Shown: positions 1 through 12,759, counted from the first letter of the stretch. The stretch is DNA of 64,000 nt from Dioscorea cayenensis subsp. rotundata (GCF_009730915.1 NC_052480.1:992001-1056000), one strand, 5' to 3'. Numbers and translations: made by a program. The notes: a model not told the origin generated them from the sequence alone.

Positions 1-1160
1 TTCGGCAAGCTGAAAAAGATAGTTTAACTAGTTCGAGTGATTACGGCTAATTGATTCTCAAGATAAGGAAGAAGGCTCACGAAACATCCTTTCGAGATAG
101 AGTGGTTGTCCATGGGAAGAGGAGGAAGAGGAGGAGGAGGAGGAGGAGGATGATGAGGACGACGAGGAGTGGTTAGTCCCGTGGGGAGGGTTCTTCCAGT
201 TATTTATGGTGTGAAGTCCACGGCGGTGACTCTTTCGTGTCCGAGAAAAAGTTAAAGCGTACGATGGTCGACATTGATCGATGAGAGCGAACGTGTGTTC
301 GGGAAATTTATGTTCACGTGCGTAAGAATTAATGCCGTCATTAATTCTTACGCACGGGATACCATAACCTTGCCACCTGCCACGTGCCACATGCCAACAA
401 TTCGGATCAAAGCGAAAAGATCACCGTTTCTGCGAGACTTTGAGAATTTGCACGTTTATGAATAGTTATACATGTAAAGATAATGTTAAGCGGAGATGGG
501 AAGTATTAAAGCGGATATGACAATTATTAAACATATTAGTAAAAATATTTAAAGCGGATAATAGCAAATAGTTAAACATTATTTAAAAATATACAAATAG
601 ATAACCATAAAGCGAGAAGAACTTTACAGACGAAATGAACTCGTCGTAATTCATCGTTCTTCTCGTCAGTAATACTAACTTACAACCATAAAGCGAGAAG
701 AGCGACAATGGCACATGCTCGCCTCGACAATAAAAATCGACTACGACTCATTTGAAGATGAAGTGCACTTGACCCGATCCGATGGAAATCGATTTCATTT
801 ACGTTAGAAACCGAGTTTATATATTTCGGGTATGATAATGAGGAGAACAACAAGATGTAATGCAACTCCTTGGCATTGTCTATCGAAACCAAGCGAAAGC
901 CCTCAGAGGTTGAACATGATGTGATTTGGCGCTTTCCTTTCACCATTTTCGGTAAAAATGGGATTTCACAACATGGACCCATTTGAAGTGAACGGTAGGG
1001 GGTAAAAGGGAAGTTAAACACTAACGGAAGGGTTGTCCGTGGTGTGTAAAAGTAGGAGGGGGTTTTTGGGAAGTTTTGAAAATTACGAGGGGTGAACAGT
1101 AATTTTCCCTATTAAATATGGTTTAAAATTATTAATTAAAATTTTATATATAATATTAAA
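1..1160. other. Intergenic / upstream region of MAK16
   Basis: No gene is supported here. The stretch holds an AGG-rich microsatellite near 117-155, a perfect 18-bp hairpin (317-356), and short recurring motifs such as AAAGCGGA and AACCATAAAGCGAGAAGA (around 604 and 685). Open frames on the minus strand (58-390 with a poly-serine tract from the AGG repeat, and 680-1021) resemble no family I know and are probably chance. Confidence 0.5.
317..356. repeat. Perfect inverted repeat / hairpin
   Basis: An 18-nt arm at 317-334 (CGTGCGTAAGAATTAATG) is followed by a 4-nt loop and the exact reverse complement at 339-356. The element lies in non-coding DNA about 1 kb upstream of MAK16. It could be the end of a fold-back element or a chance-retained MITE tip; no function can be assigned from sequence. 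Confidence 0.8.
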
Positions 1161-1166
1161 AAGAAA

Positions 1167-1241
1167 AGCCCAAAATGGCTGGAGAAGGGCTTCACGAGCA
1201 ATAGATAAAGAGAAACCCTAACCCTAAATTCAAAACCCTAA
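1167..1241 (+). promoter_or_regulatory. Site II plus telo-box promoter module of MAK16
   Basis: AGCCCA (reverse complement of site II, TGGGCT) is at 1167-1172. Telo-box units AAACCCTAA occur at 1213-1221 (extended by a second CCTAA to 1227) and at 1233-1241, followed by a CT-rich leader before the ATG at 1316. In plants the telo-box/site II pair is a known signature of ribosomal-protein and ribosome-biogenesis promoters, which fits the gene downstream. Confidence 0.65.
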
Positions 1242-1315
1242 TCCCCACTTCATCTCCATCTCCATCTCCATCCCCACTTTCAACCAAAAGGAAACCCTAG
1301 TGCGGAGCATCCGAG

Positions 1316-4076
1316 ATGCAGCACGACGAATTGATATGGCAAGTTATCAGGCACAATCACTGCAGCTTCATGGCCAAGTACCACCAATCAACTCTCATCC
1401 TTTGCGGCTTCGCTTCAAATCCATGAATTTTTTTTCCTAGTTTCTGAAAGATTGAAGCTTTTGTGTTCGTTTGCAGGATCACGACGGGGAATTTTTGTAA
1501 GAATCCGTATAATGCCACGGGCATCTGCAATCGAAGCTCTTGCCCACTTGCCAACAGCCGTTACGCCACCATCCGCGACCACGAAGGTCTGCAATCCCTC
1601 TTTGTTGTTTTCTTGAGCTTGATGTTACTGTTTTGTTTACTTTTGAGATCTTTGATTGGAGTTTAGCATCATTGGCACTGAAGATTTGAATTTCATATGC
1701 TTTTACATGATTTGAATGTCTTATAATTTTGGTCATGTCTTGACAAAGAGGACAGTGAGGATGTTGTTTGTTGGATTTAGATTGGAGGATGATTTGTGTA
1801 GTTAGTTATATTTTCCAAATTAGTTTCTGTGAAGAATTCAAAACACAGTAGCATGTTTCTGAATGCTGTGAGAGATGGGAACGGTGGTGAAGTTAAACAG
1901 AGCTTTTGGTTTGCATTGATAGAGGATTAGAGAATGGAGAAAAGTGTATTTCATATGAACTCTTTAACAAAGCAGGTGTAAATTGTAGAAGGTTAAGTAT
2001 CTGAAGTGCTTGTATTTGGTTGTTAACCATAGCATCGACAAGGATGGGTTGTAGTCCTTGAGCTGTGGGAGTATTCATATATTGGATCTCAGATAGTTGT
2101 TATATACTTATATGGTAGAATGTTAGGCTCCTTTATTAGTTTGGTTGTTGTTTATATTTTCTGGATTAAAGAATACACTCAAATTCTTCTTTTACCTGCC
2201 TTTGCTATTCTTTGAAATATGATAACATCGCATATTCCATTTTGGTACTTTTTGCAGGGGTGTTTTACTTGTACATGAAAACTATTGAAAGGGCTCATAT
2301 GCCAAATAAACTATGGGAAAGAGTTAAACTACCAAGGAATTATGAGAAGGCACTAGAAACTATTGATAAGCATCTGGTATACTATTATTCTTTACCATGT
2401 TACTTTGTGGTTTATGTGTGTTCTTTTACCTTGGAAATCAAATTTTTTGTGTATTGCATTCAACAGGAATACTGGCCTAAATTGCTTGTGCACAAAATCA
2501 AACAGCGTTTAACTAAAATGACACAGTATCGGATTCGCATGAGGAAACTTGAATTGAAAGTGAGGTGTGTGATTCTGCCTTTAGCATCATATTTATCAAT
2601 GTTGTTATGGTAGGGATCGTATATGAAGTTCATTTCATGTGAATAATTGGGACATATCACCCATTAAAATTGTCTATAGTACAGTTTCTAGCGTTTTGAT
2701 CAAATTAAATCAATAGTAGGCTATAACGGTTAATACTGATTAAATTATAACAATGTTCTACTATTATCATTTAATAATGGATCAACCTTTCCACACTGCT
2801 AGAGTTTGATTACACATATCTCAATAGACTAGGTGTGATCCTGCAAGTGCCTTTCTCGCTTTTGATATGTAGTATCATTTATTGAACTTCAAAAACAAGG
2901 TGTAAATTATTCTTCTAATTCTTATTGCTGTTATTTCCACCTTCACCTGCTAAATGATTGAATAATTTGTTTGATTAGTTCCTATATCTGGGTTCTTTAA
3001 ATGTGAGAGTCGGATCATGTTTATGTGCCTCATCACTTGGCCTGGTTTTGGATCACTGATCAATTTCATTTAATAGTTCAGTTCTTGATATTATTTCATT
3101 TGCTGCTACTAATTTTGAACTTTACAATAATCTGGTTTGCTGCTGATTCTGGGTATTATATGATACTGGATACTATGATAAAAATTTTCTGATCGCTAAA
3201 TGCTAATACATATAATGTTCTGTTACAGGGAGAAGATCATGACGGTGCCTCGGAAAGTGAAGAAGAGAGAGGCTAGGAGGGAGGAGAAGGCTGAAAAGGC
3301 TGCAATTCTAGATAAGGTTGTGCTTTTAAGCCTTAAACATAAATCAGCATTTTGTTCTCATTTTACTCTTTGAGCTATGGACAGTAAACACTGTTGGATA
3401 TTTTGCAGAGTATTGAGAAGGAATTGTTAGAACGGTTAAAGAAAGGTGTTTATGGTGACATTTACAATTATCCTGTTCAAGCATACACTAATGTCCTCGA
3501 AATGGAGGGGCTACAACCATCTGCCGAAGAAGAAAAAGAAGATGAAGAAGTAGGGGTTTGAAGGGTTAATATATTTTTAGTGATTCAGTTTCCCTAGTAC
3601 ATATGGCCAGGATTAAAATTTTTTCTTCCAGGAACCTGAGATAGAGTATGTTGAAGGTTATGATGAACTTGAAGAGGAAGAGGACATGGAAGATTTCGGC
3701 CGTTTTGTAGAGGATGATGATTATGGTAAATACTGTATAAATTATTCTGATATTTATCTTTATCGTCTTTTTGTTTCTTATTAATTTTGCTCTCTTACTG
3801 GCATAGACATGAATGAGGATGATGACGACGATGACGATGAGATGGATAAATCAGACCAGCCGGTTCTGAAGAAAATGCGACAAGGAAACAATGATAATGA
3901 CCTTGCTGGCAAAAAATCGAAGAAAAAGGGGAAAGTACTCATTGAGGTAAACCCAGGCTTAACTTGCTCATACCTCCTATGTTTATCTTTGAATACTTAT
4001 CTTATATTTCATATCGTCGTGGTGACAGGTTGAGCATGACGATGACATGGCATCTCGGCAAAAAAGTCTTATGTGA
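1316..4076 (+). CDS. MAK16: MAK16 homolog, 60S ribosome biogenesis factor
   Basis: This is a nucleolar factor needed for large-subunit rRNA maturation and pre-60S assembly. Nine exons join in frame with GT-AG introns: 1316-1377, 1477-1586, 2258-2376, 2467-2564, 3229-3316, 3409-3549, 3632-3725, 3807-3946 and 4029-4076, giving 299 residues, the usual family length. The N-terminus [18 protein letters not shown] and the block [20 protein letters not shown] are hallmark MAK16 sequence. Cys16, Cys28, Cys38 and Cys43 look like a metal-binding cluster (inference). The middle carries the basic segment with KQRLTKMTQ and [10 protein letters not shown]. The C-terminal third is acidic (runs of E and D, including seven consecutive D), then a lysine-rich KKSKKKGK stretch, likely nuclear/nucleolar targeting. 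The start is the family-conserved Met. No break is seen. A telo-box/site II promoter lies just upstream. Confidence 0.96.
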
Positions 4077-4688
4077 GATTGAGGTGAAAAGCCTTATGAT
4101 CCATCCATTTTTGACTTCGGCCTGATTTGTTTCGACGGAAGCTTGCTTGCCTGCTCTTGGAGAGTATATATGCTCCACCATCCTTCTTCAACCTTAAATT
4201 TTTAGGATTAATTGGATTTAGCATATTGAAGGTTTGATGTAGTGTATGTTGGCAATAGTAATCTGTTTCTTATGTATTCAATTTATTTTCATTTCCAAAT
4301 TTTTTACAGAGAATATTTGGTTGTTTGAATGACGAGGTAAAACATTCAAAGTTGCAAACTTTTACTTTTTTTTTTAGTTATTAAAATTAATGGAATTTAT
4401 GTATTTTTGTCCCTTTTATCAGTTGATATCTCAGCTACTATCTATAAGACAGGCAAATGGTTGGGTTTTTTTATTATTATTTATTTATTTATTTATTATT
4501 ATTAGTATTATTATTATTAATGCACTTTTTGTTCAGTAAACTAAGAATGAAAGCGGTGTTTGGTTGGGGGAATGAACCTGATTTTCTATTTTAAGAATTT
4601 TCTCACCAAATTTTATTACATAATAATGTTTACTTATGTAAGTACATTTAATAAGAGAAAGTTAAAATCTGCGGTTTGTTACTTAATA
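4077..4688. other. MAK16 3' flank and AT-rich spacer
   Basis: This is probably the 3' UTR of MAK16 (to roughly 4300), then AT-rich spacer with ATT/ATTT microsatellite near 4470-4520, running into the assembly gap. No gene is seen. Confidence 0.5.
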
Positions 4689-5688
4689 NNNNNNNNNNNN
4701 NNNNNNNNNNNNNNNNNNNNNNNNNNNNNNNNNNNNNNNNNNNNNNNNNNNNNNNNNNNNNNNNNNNNNNNNNNNNNNNNNNNNNNNNNNNNNNNNNNNN
4801 NNNNNNNNNNNNNNNNNNNNNNNNNNNNNNNNNNNNNNNNNNNNNNNNNNNNNNNNNNNNNNNNNNNNNNNNNNNNNNNNNNNNNNNNNNNNNNNNNNNN
4901 NNNNNNNNNNNNNNNNNNNNNNNNNNNNNNNNNNNNNNNNNNNNNNNNNNNNNNNNNNNNNNNNNNNNNNNNNNNNNNNNNNNNNNNNNNNNNNNNNNNN
5001 NNNNNNNNNNNNNNNNNNNNNNNNNNNNNNNNNNNNNNNNNNNNNNNNNNNNNNNNNNNNNNNNNNNNNNNNNNNNNNNNNNNNNNNNNNNNNNNNNNNN
5101 NNNNNNNNNNNNNNNNNNNNNNNNNNNNNNNNNNNNNNNNNNNNNNNNNNNNNNNNNNNNNNNNNNNNNNNNNNNNNNNNNNNNNNNNNNNNNNNNNNNN
5201 NNNNNNNNNNNNNNNNNNNNNNNNNNNNNNNNNNNNNNNNNNNNNNNNNNNNNNNNNNNNNNNNNNNNNNNNNNNNNNNNNNNNNNNNNNNNNNNNNNNN
5301 NNNNNNNNNNNNNNNNNNNNNNNNNNNNNNNNNNNNNNNNNNNNNNNNNNNNNNNNNNNNNNNNNNNNNNNNNNNNNNNNNNNNNNNNNNNNNNNNNNNN
5401 NNNNNNNNNNNNNNNNNNNNNNNNNNNNNNNNNNNNNNNNNNNNNNNNNNNNNNNNNNNNNNNNNNNNNNNNNNNNNNNNNNNNNNNNNNNNNNNNNNNN
5501 NNNNNNNNNNNNNNNNNNNNNNNNNNNNNNNNNNNNNNNNNNNNNNNNNNNNNNNNNNNNNNNNNNNNNNNNNNNNNNNNNNNNNNNNNNNNNNNNNNNN
5601 NNNNNNNNNNNNNNNNNNNNNNNNNNNNNNNNNNNNNNNNNNNNNNNNNNNNNNNNNNNNNNNNNNNNNNNNNNNNNNNNNNNNNNNN
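4689..5688. other. Assembly gap (1000 N)
   Basis: Exactly 1000 undetermined bases, the fixed size used for gaps of unknown length. Open frames crossing it are meaningless. Confidence 0.99.
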
Positions 5689-7430
5689 TAAGTCCTTTTT
5701 ATTTTTTTAAATTATAATTTTTTAGTCCCTCTGTTATATTTAAGTAAAGTTAGTAAACCATATCATGATCCGTTTAGGAATAACCAATTCATGGGGTGGT
5801 TGGAGTATTTCAGGGGAAAGTATAACGAATCAGGATATTTGGAGTCCCTTTTTTTTGGTGGTATGTAGAGTTTAGGAGGACTGACATGACTAAATTAAAA
5901 TTGTAAAAAGACCAAAATGTTACAATTCAAAGTAAAGAGACTAAATTGGTAAGTTTGAAAAAATAGAGAGACTATGGAATTATACCTATATACATATATT
6001 AAGTATTCATATGCATATTTATATAATATAGGTATATACTTATGGCAATACTTAATTAATTAATTATTATTATTATTTGAAAATCTTTAATAATCTTACC
6101 TTAATTTAACCATTTTTCTTCTAAGTTTTCAATATTTATTAGTTTTTTTAAACATAATTAAGTGATGTCGAGGAGTTTATTTAGTAATCATGACCTGTAA
6201 AGTTCTTCAAGTTCATATTGATTTTTGCTGAATAATACATTAAATGATTGATTTTTATATTAATGAATATTATGTAATTTATAATTATGTAAGGAATTTA
6301 ATAAATTATTTTTAAAATATTTTTTGAAGATTAATTTATTAGAACTCACTAAAATTATGCCTATAATTATTTAAAGTAAATAAGTATTAATTTTGTGGAC
6401 TATTATCCACTTTTTTATAAAAAAAAAAAAAGTTGAGTGGGTTTTGGATGGGCTTAGGACAAGATGAGTTTGGGAATTTAGGCAAAATAAATAAATAAAT
6501 GGATTTGTCATGGATTTGGGTTTGAAAATTTTAAACATGTTTGGGATTTAAAATTGTGATGAGATTTTATCAGTTCAACTATTTTACAATAATATGTTTG
6601 TACCAAAAAAATTCCCATCATATAACCCACATCTTTATTGTCTTGTTAGTTTGATACTATAAAATGTTAGGTATTTGTCAAGGAGCTCTATTGACTATTA
6701 AAATTTCCATACATAAATTAATGAAAGAATATCAATCCAATGCTTTTATGAATTAGAGGCTAATTGTAGGGAGGGACAAATTAATGCACCTTTTTCTAAT
6801 TTAAAAAAAATGAAGTTTTAGAAAATGATACTAATAATATATTTATTATATGAATTTTTTTAAAAAAACAGTATGGATAAAAAGAACAATTTTGTTTAGT
6901 ATATTTTAAATAAAAAAAAATGCCTTTCTAATAATAATTTAGTTTTTCTTAAATTTCAAATCATATATATATAAATAATTTATTATTTTCACCTTTTCTG
7001 CTTATGCTTCTATTTTAAAAGTTTGATCAATTACTTCTGTTTTGGTTCGCACTTGCAGCCATTTCTAAGGGTTCGAGAGAGAAGTTGCAAGACTCCATAG
7101 CTATTGTTAGACGTAGTTTGGAATTCATTAGGGTTCTGTGCAATGGAAGCTTTTGCAGCTCCCACGATCGAGGAGGATCCGAACAGGGTGACGGAATAAT
7201 TGGGTTTATTATTCTTTGGGCTTTGAGGAGGCCCATTGTTCTTCTTTTGTGGTTTTTATTTTATTGATGTTCCACAGGTAGTGGACTTTTGTTCTGTATC
7301 TTTAAACTTGCTTTAATTTGAAGTAGTTTATCCACCTTTAAATAAAAAAAAAAACTATGCCGTTAAATTTGTAGATTAAATTTTTATTGAATACCAAATT
7401 GGTAACGAAGTAATGCAATGCTGCCAGTGA
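5689..7430. other. AT-rich intergenic DNA with an orphan exon-like island
   Basis: This is mostly AT-rich low-complexity sequence. A less AT-rich island at about 7030-7270 contains a short ATG frame starting at 7143 (MEAFAAPTIEEDPNR...) that stops after 18 codons. It reads like the leader and first exon of a gene, but no continuation was found. Treat it as a possible orphan exon or retro-fragment. Confidence 0.3.
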
Positions 7431-7689
7431 ACAAACACATTTATTCAATAAAAACACAATCTTTACATCACAGAGATAATGACAATCTCATATTTAGTGA
7501 ACTGAACAAAATGTTCACTTGAATATATAAGCATTTTTTTAAAATCATAATACAAAATGTGATTCTGAACCTCAGTGAATTGCTGCTTGTTCATATATAC
7601 ACTGAAAATATAACCTGAATACCAAATCAAGAACACTGAAAAGAGCATTGATGAAGAAAACATGATTGTGTTTTCAGAGATCAATTCAA

Positions 7690-10202
7690 CTAATTGTAAT
7701 GTTTCAACCAAACAGGTAAGGAGTATATTAGGGTCCCGAATCCAAACGAAGGAATGATCGTCAAAAGCATGTACGCGGTCGCCCTTAGAATGTGTCCACT
7801 CTGCCTCATTGCAAAAACTTCTGCGACAAAAGTCGAAACTGTACTCAAGCAGCCTAGGAATCCAAACTGAATTCCGCTCACGATGATTGCACATTTCTTT
7901 GTGTTCACCTGTCAACAAGAAATCAAGATTACGGATTCAATTCAATAATTATAAGACAACCAAATTCACTACAAGTTAAATCAGTTCACCTCTTTGTTAA
8001 TTGTTGAGAGTGCTGCCATGATACAAGCTGCAAGAATGTTGGCAATTAATGTTCCCATCGGAAGCCATTTGAGGATTCCCTTCCTTCCAATTCCCCGGCC
8101 GTTCAGTCTTGCAAGGTACCATCGGAACCATACACCCGGTGGCCCCACCAAGCAGGCTAACCAAAGAACAGCGCCATTGGTGACGCTATCTATCTTTCTC
8201 TTTGCTAATACACAGCTTAAGCTCCATAAGGCTCCTAAGATCAATATCATCCATAGAAGAACAACAGCATGCCGTTCACGAGTATTCACTCTCAAGTTTT
8301 CTAGCATAACTTTGGTTTTTTGAGAAGTTTTGCTATGCCAATTCAATAGAATTCTGCGAAGTACCTCCGCTATCTCTACCCCATATCGAATGCTTTCATT
8401 CACAATGGCCATCCCTGCGAAGAGAATCAAAATTCAAACATTAACAAAATATTCTACATAGTGGTTGTGAGTTATTCAAACATTACCTAGAACTATGCCG
8501 CCGACAGCGAACACCCAGTGGCCTCTTTCTGATAAATCAAGCATTTTCATATTCCATCCACTAAATGTGGTGAGGCTTCCAAGATACCCAGTAGTTAATC
8601 CTATCACCAAATGATCAGATACATTGCGGATATCAGCCTTGAATATCACACCAAACCACCCCATGAGGAAGGAACCTAACTGATAAACATCGTATTTTTA
8701 AGTTTATATTCTGGTGTATATCGAACAGATTAAAGACAAAGGCAGTGAGACATACAATATTAGACGGAAGATCAAGGTATAGTGCCGAGTCATCCCCTGT
8801 GAGTTTAAGAAGGCTAGGACCAAAAATCTTCTGCAACAAATACCTCGTGAATACCTGCTCATAGAAAAGACGGTTAATGAACATCTTAAAAAAATACACA
8901 TTAAAAAGGTCCACTTATTACAGAAAATTCTAGATTTATTAGAAAGTCTAACGACACTGCATGATCATAAGAAAAGATAATGAATTTAAGCTTGTACCAC
9001 AAGAACCAACAGCAGTGAGTCACACAAATATCTAACAGACATAAATGGCTATCACTCTCAAGGTTTATGGTTTTATTATGACAAGCTTTTTGATAGAGTT
9101 TATACATATACAAATACATATGACTTTAATTAGGAACACATATTGCCTGGCCTTCACATGTTTCACTCCCAATTCAAGGGAAAATAAAACAAAATTGGGT
9201 AGTCAAAGAAGATGCAATGTGCAGAATGTGCAGAATGTCAAAGAACTACAATTCCATGTATACCTACCACAATTTATTAATCAAATATACTTTACAATCA
9301 TAACTGTACAGGGAAAGGTGAAGGAAGAGAAAGACAATTTCAAATGGTATCATTGAATACTGTTCATCTTCTCCATTAATGCATTTTTCAGCTCTTCAGA
9401 TCTACTAATACAAAGAAATCACACAATGAATCATCGGATTGAGCAAACAAAAGATTTATTTATTTATCAACACATCATCATTCAAAAGCACAAACAGGGA
9501 AAACAGAAATTGTTTAAGAAAAACAAGCGCAGCAATCTACCCCCAGAATTCCAAACACAGCCATGTGAACCAGATAAGAAATGTGATCCAATCTCCCTGG
9601 AAGCTTATCTTTCTTTTCCTACAGATAAAACAATCAAAAAGGACATGACAAATTGCAGATTCATTCAACAAAAGCTTGAGAAATTGAAAAATGGAATGAC
9701 AGTTTCAGCCCACCTTGAGAGATGAACTCCTATTAATTTCAATCTGATTCTTCTCACCTGAATGCAAGATAGCATCAGTGGGAAGTGGAGAAGAAGATAA
9801 TTCTCCATTTATCTCACAATTATTCGGAGAAGACAACTCCAAGCTCTCATTTTCAGCATCCAAATCATCAGCTACTCTACCACCACTATCTCCCGCTTGT
9901 GCAATCGCAGAGCCATCAACATCTCCAAGCAGCTCTTCCAACAAATCTCTTGACAAAGTGAATGAATCACGGATTAAATCACTCACATCTCGTGAAGGAA
10001 CTCTCATGCTCAAGCTACCCACAGAACCATCCCTCCCAAAAGTCCCCAAGCTTCTACTCCTTGCCAAACTCCGAGCTTTAGATAAATCCATGGTTCTCCT
10101 CAAACTGAAGGATTTTGAAATGAAGGTGGTGTTGGTTGATGTGGTTGCTACTTCTTCAGCTCTCCGTGGAGTTCCTTGCATCGCATTGGCACCCTCTCCC
10201 AT
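7690..10202 (-). CDS. FEX: FEX-type fluoride exporter (two CrcB domains)
   Basis: This is a plasma-membrane fluoride channel/exporter of the CrcB/FEX family; plant and fungal members fuse two CrcB domains in one chain. Six exons on the minus strand join in frame: 10202-9714, 9618-9541, 8854-8756, 8679-8487, 8414-7990 and 7908-7690, giving 500 residues. Residues 1-163 form a Ser-rich soluble N-terminal extension, as in plant homologs. The 26-residue exon 2 supplies the first membrane helix (YLVHMAVFGILG). Domain 1 carries the pore signature GYLGSLTTFSGWN at about 253-265. Domain 2 carries GFLGCLSTVSTFVAE at about 444-458. The two-domain order with a long linker (about 290-350) matches eukaryotic FEX. 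The start is the first in-frame ATG of exon 1. No break is seen. An isolated 5' exon may lie at 12.5-12.7 kb. Confidence 0.93.
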
Positions 10203-10277
10203 GGCTTCATCAAGGAATTTTATATAATTGGATGTCAGAACATGATACTAATAAATAAAAATGAAAAACTATTAACT

Positions 10278-11365
10278 TAAAACATCAAGACAAGAATTTT
10301 CCCTTTGTTTTTTTTTTTTGTTTTTTTTTGTTTTGAAATATTAAGTAAAAAAGATGAGAGCTTTTGTCTTGTATGTTTAAGAATCATGCAATAGGAGGCA
10401 GGACGAGACAACCTACTACGCTGGATTTTAAGCATACATATATCTTTGGTTCATTGTCCATCAATCTAACAATCAATTCAACGATTTTGTAAAATAGATA
10501 AAGAAAAGCATCATTTGGCTCTTAAATACACACGTTACAATGGGGTCATGCTCTCCACTACTATCACTCTTCCTAAAATGGACAATCTTCAAAACGACTT
10601 GTGAATTCAACATAACTTTTATGAGCTTGAACTGATACACTAATCAATCCATATATGGACACCATACAAATGAAATAAAATTGACACAAAACAGTGTTAA
10701 ATGTATACTTCAAGTTGGATAAATAAAACAGTAAAAAAGTATCAAGTAACGGTAAAAATTGCCACCATTGGAGGCTTACGTGGCAGGATAAAGTTCACAA
10801 AGAGCTTATCACTCATCATCATTCTCATACTACAAGATAACAAATAGAGAAACAGTAGCAATGACGGTTGAGCATCAGTGAGTGTAGATAGTTGTGTGTG
10901 ATGACTTGAAATGTGGCAAATGGTTGTCTACAAGCATGGGCAATGTTAACACCGATAATCAGCAGTTATGTGATTGGCTTACCAATCAGGACATGAAGCC
11001 AAATGTGTTTAAATCATGGGTCCTTCTCGGGTATGAATTGACAAAACTTCGTCTTGATATTACACAATTGGATGATCAAAAGGCTCTATTAAGTAATCAG
11101 CGGGAAGACATGCTAAGTAAATTAAACATGCCATAGGACAAAGGAGAAGATTGTTAGATAGATGTCGAGTTTGTTGCTTCACAAGTTTTCCCTTTGTTAA
11201 TAATAAATAAAAAAATTAAAAATTGTAAATTTAAAACATCAAGACAAGAATTTCCCTTTATTTTTATGAAGTACTAATAGGAAAAAGAAGAGAGCTTTTG
11301 TCATGTCAGTTTAAGAATCATGCAACAGGAGGTAGGACAAGACAACCTACCCCACTAAGATTTGA
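10278..11365. repeat. Pair of ~140-bp direct repeats flanking a short open frame
   Basis: The segment around 10278-10430 recurs at 11232-11365. Both carry AAAACATCAAGACAAGAATTT, then GAGAGCTTTTGTC, AAGAATCATGCAA and GACAACCTAC in the same order. Between them lies an unrecognised 80-codon open frame (10894-11136) with no family resemblance. The arrangement could be a local duplication or eroded terminal repeats of a small element; terminal TG/CA dinucleotides and target-site duplications were not evident. Confidence 0.55.
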
Positions 11366-11369
11366 ACAA

Positions 11370-12470
11370 ACAATTGGAGTACTAAGCATCAAGATACGAG
11401 CTTTTGCATCATGCCATAGCAAATGATGATGAACCGAAGAACCAAACTACTCCTTTGACTTTTTTTTTCTTGAGATTACACCAAAATTTTTAATAAACTA
11501 GTTATCTGAATAGACCACTCTAGAATCAACAATTAAAGTCGTCCAAATAAAAAAGAAAACAAGGATTTTTTTTTTAACTTGAATAACAATTGTCATGGAA
11601 TGCAAGGTTGATTTGTCTTGTCCAAAGAGGAGACATCAAACAAGAAGGAACCATATTCGTTGAGTCATTGTCATTGGTGGGGGGAAGTAATGCAATAATC
11701 ATATGTTCATATTCTATTAAGGACCAGTTCATTAAATTTGAAGAAAAAATAGGAATAGAGACAAAAAGAACCGACCTACCACCACCACGTGCATGACAAT
11801 AATTTCATTGATCATGAGAAGAGGTTTACATTGACTGTTTCTTCGATTGTAGTCTTCTTTCACCTCCAGTGATTCTATTTTTTTTTATAATTGTTTTTTT
11901 TATCTAACCCTCTTGTTTGTTCCGTATTGTTTCACTTTTTTTAAAATAAAATTATTGTTTATTTATTTTATTAAAAAAACAACTTTTAACCTTAAAACCT
12001 CCACAGGAACTTGCAAAAATCTCATATGCCGATTTCTCCACCCCAAGCGCAAGAGAGGAAGAGATGGAGATGGAAAACTCCACGAAAAAAATATATAATT
12101 AAAAATTAAAAGTTAGAAAAAACAAATGGTTATTGGGCCACCTTTAAAAAATTCCTCAGAAGAGAACAAAAAGAAATCAAAAAGCTTGTTAATTTGTTAT
12201 CAAGCCCTGGTAACCATCAAAATAGGAAGAGCAAGAAATCAAACTCTAACAATTAATGCTCCAAAAGCAACATCTAAATCACAGTAATGAGAATTCACAG
12301 ATAATATCACCAGTTTTGATAAATTACTCAATAATCAAGCATCAATCCAAATTTTCTTTTTTTAACTATCAAACAACTCTCCAAATCACACACATCAACC
12401 ACAATCCATAACAAGACCACCAAATGTAAAGGAAATCAAGGTCTGCACCATAACTACAACATGCTAAAAT
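11370..12470. other. Intergenic region
   Basis: AT-rich sequence with poly-T tracts. The short open frames (11590-11796, 11913-12098) have no recognisable features. No gene is supported. Confidence 0.5.
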
Positions 12471-12489
12471 AAAAGAACAATACTTACCA

Positions 12490-12690
12490 ACAGAGAGCCT
12501 TTTCCTCGATCTTCTCCCTTTGCCTTTCCAAAGAAGAACTCAAGAAGAGAAGGCAATGAGAAAAAGCGGCAAAGACTCCAACCTCTCTTCTTCAATGAGG
12601 ATTCCTTCGATGAACTCGTTGTGGTCTTCAATGGCGAGAGGTCCGTGAGGAAAAGCACCACCATTGGAGAAATTTCAAGCTTTTCTGATA
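12490..12690 (-). other. Possible isolated 5' exon (minus strand)
   Basis: A block richer in C and T than its surroundings ends on the minus strand at a strong donor consensus (TTG|GTAAGTATT at about 12480-12490). It has an open frame of about 60 codons but no known domain. Its strand and position fit an untranslated first exon of the fluoride exporter, spliced across about 2.2 kb to an acceptor just before that ATG. Transcript evidence would be needed; it may instead belong to nothing. Confidence 0.3.
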
Positions 12691-12696
12691 TAATAA

Positions 12697-12701
<5 letters not shown>

Positions 12702-12731
<30 letters not shown>
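12702..12731. repeat. (AT)n microsatellite
   Basis: An uninterrupted AT/TA tract of about 30 bp, one of many in the window. Others are near 14640-14671, 40646-40677, 43374-43398, 43961-43987, 45346-45374 and 53402-53441. Confidence 0.95.
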
Positions 12732-12735
<4 letters not shown>

Positions 12736-12759
12736 TTGTGAATATGTTAAGCTTCATTT

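Noticed and set aside
58..390. Poly-serine protein on the minus strand
   Set aside because: The serine run is a translation of the AGG microsatellite; no conserved domain is present and composition matches spacer.
4560..5717. Open frames of about 385 and 344 codons across 4.7-5.7 kb, and a similar one across 44.1-45.2 kb
   Set aside because: They consist almost wholly of the 1000-N gaps.
12464..12757. 97-codon protein on the minus strand
   Set aside because: The end toward 12757 is translated (AT)n repeat; only the exon-like block at 12490-12690 with its donor site merits note.
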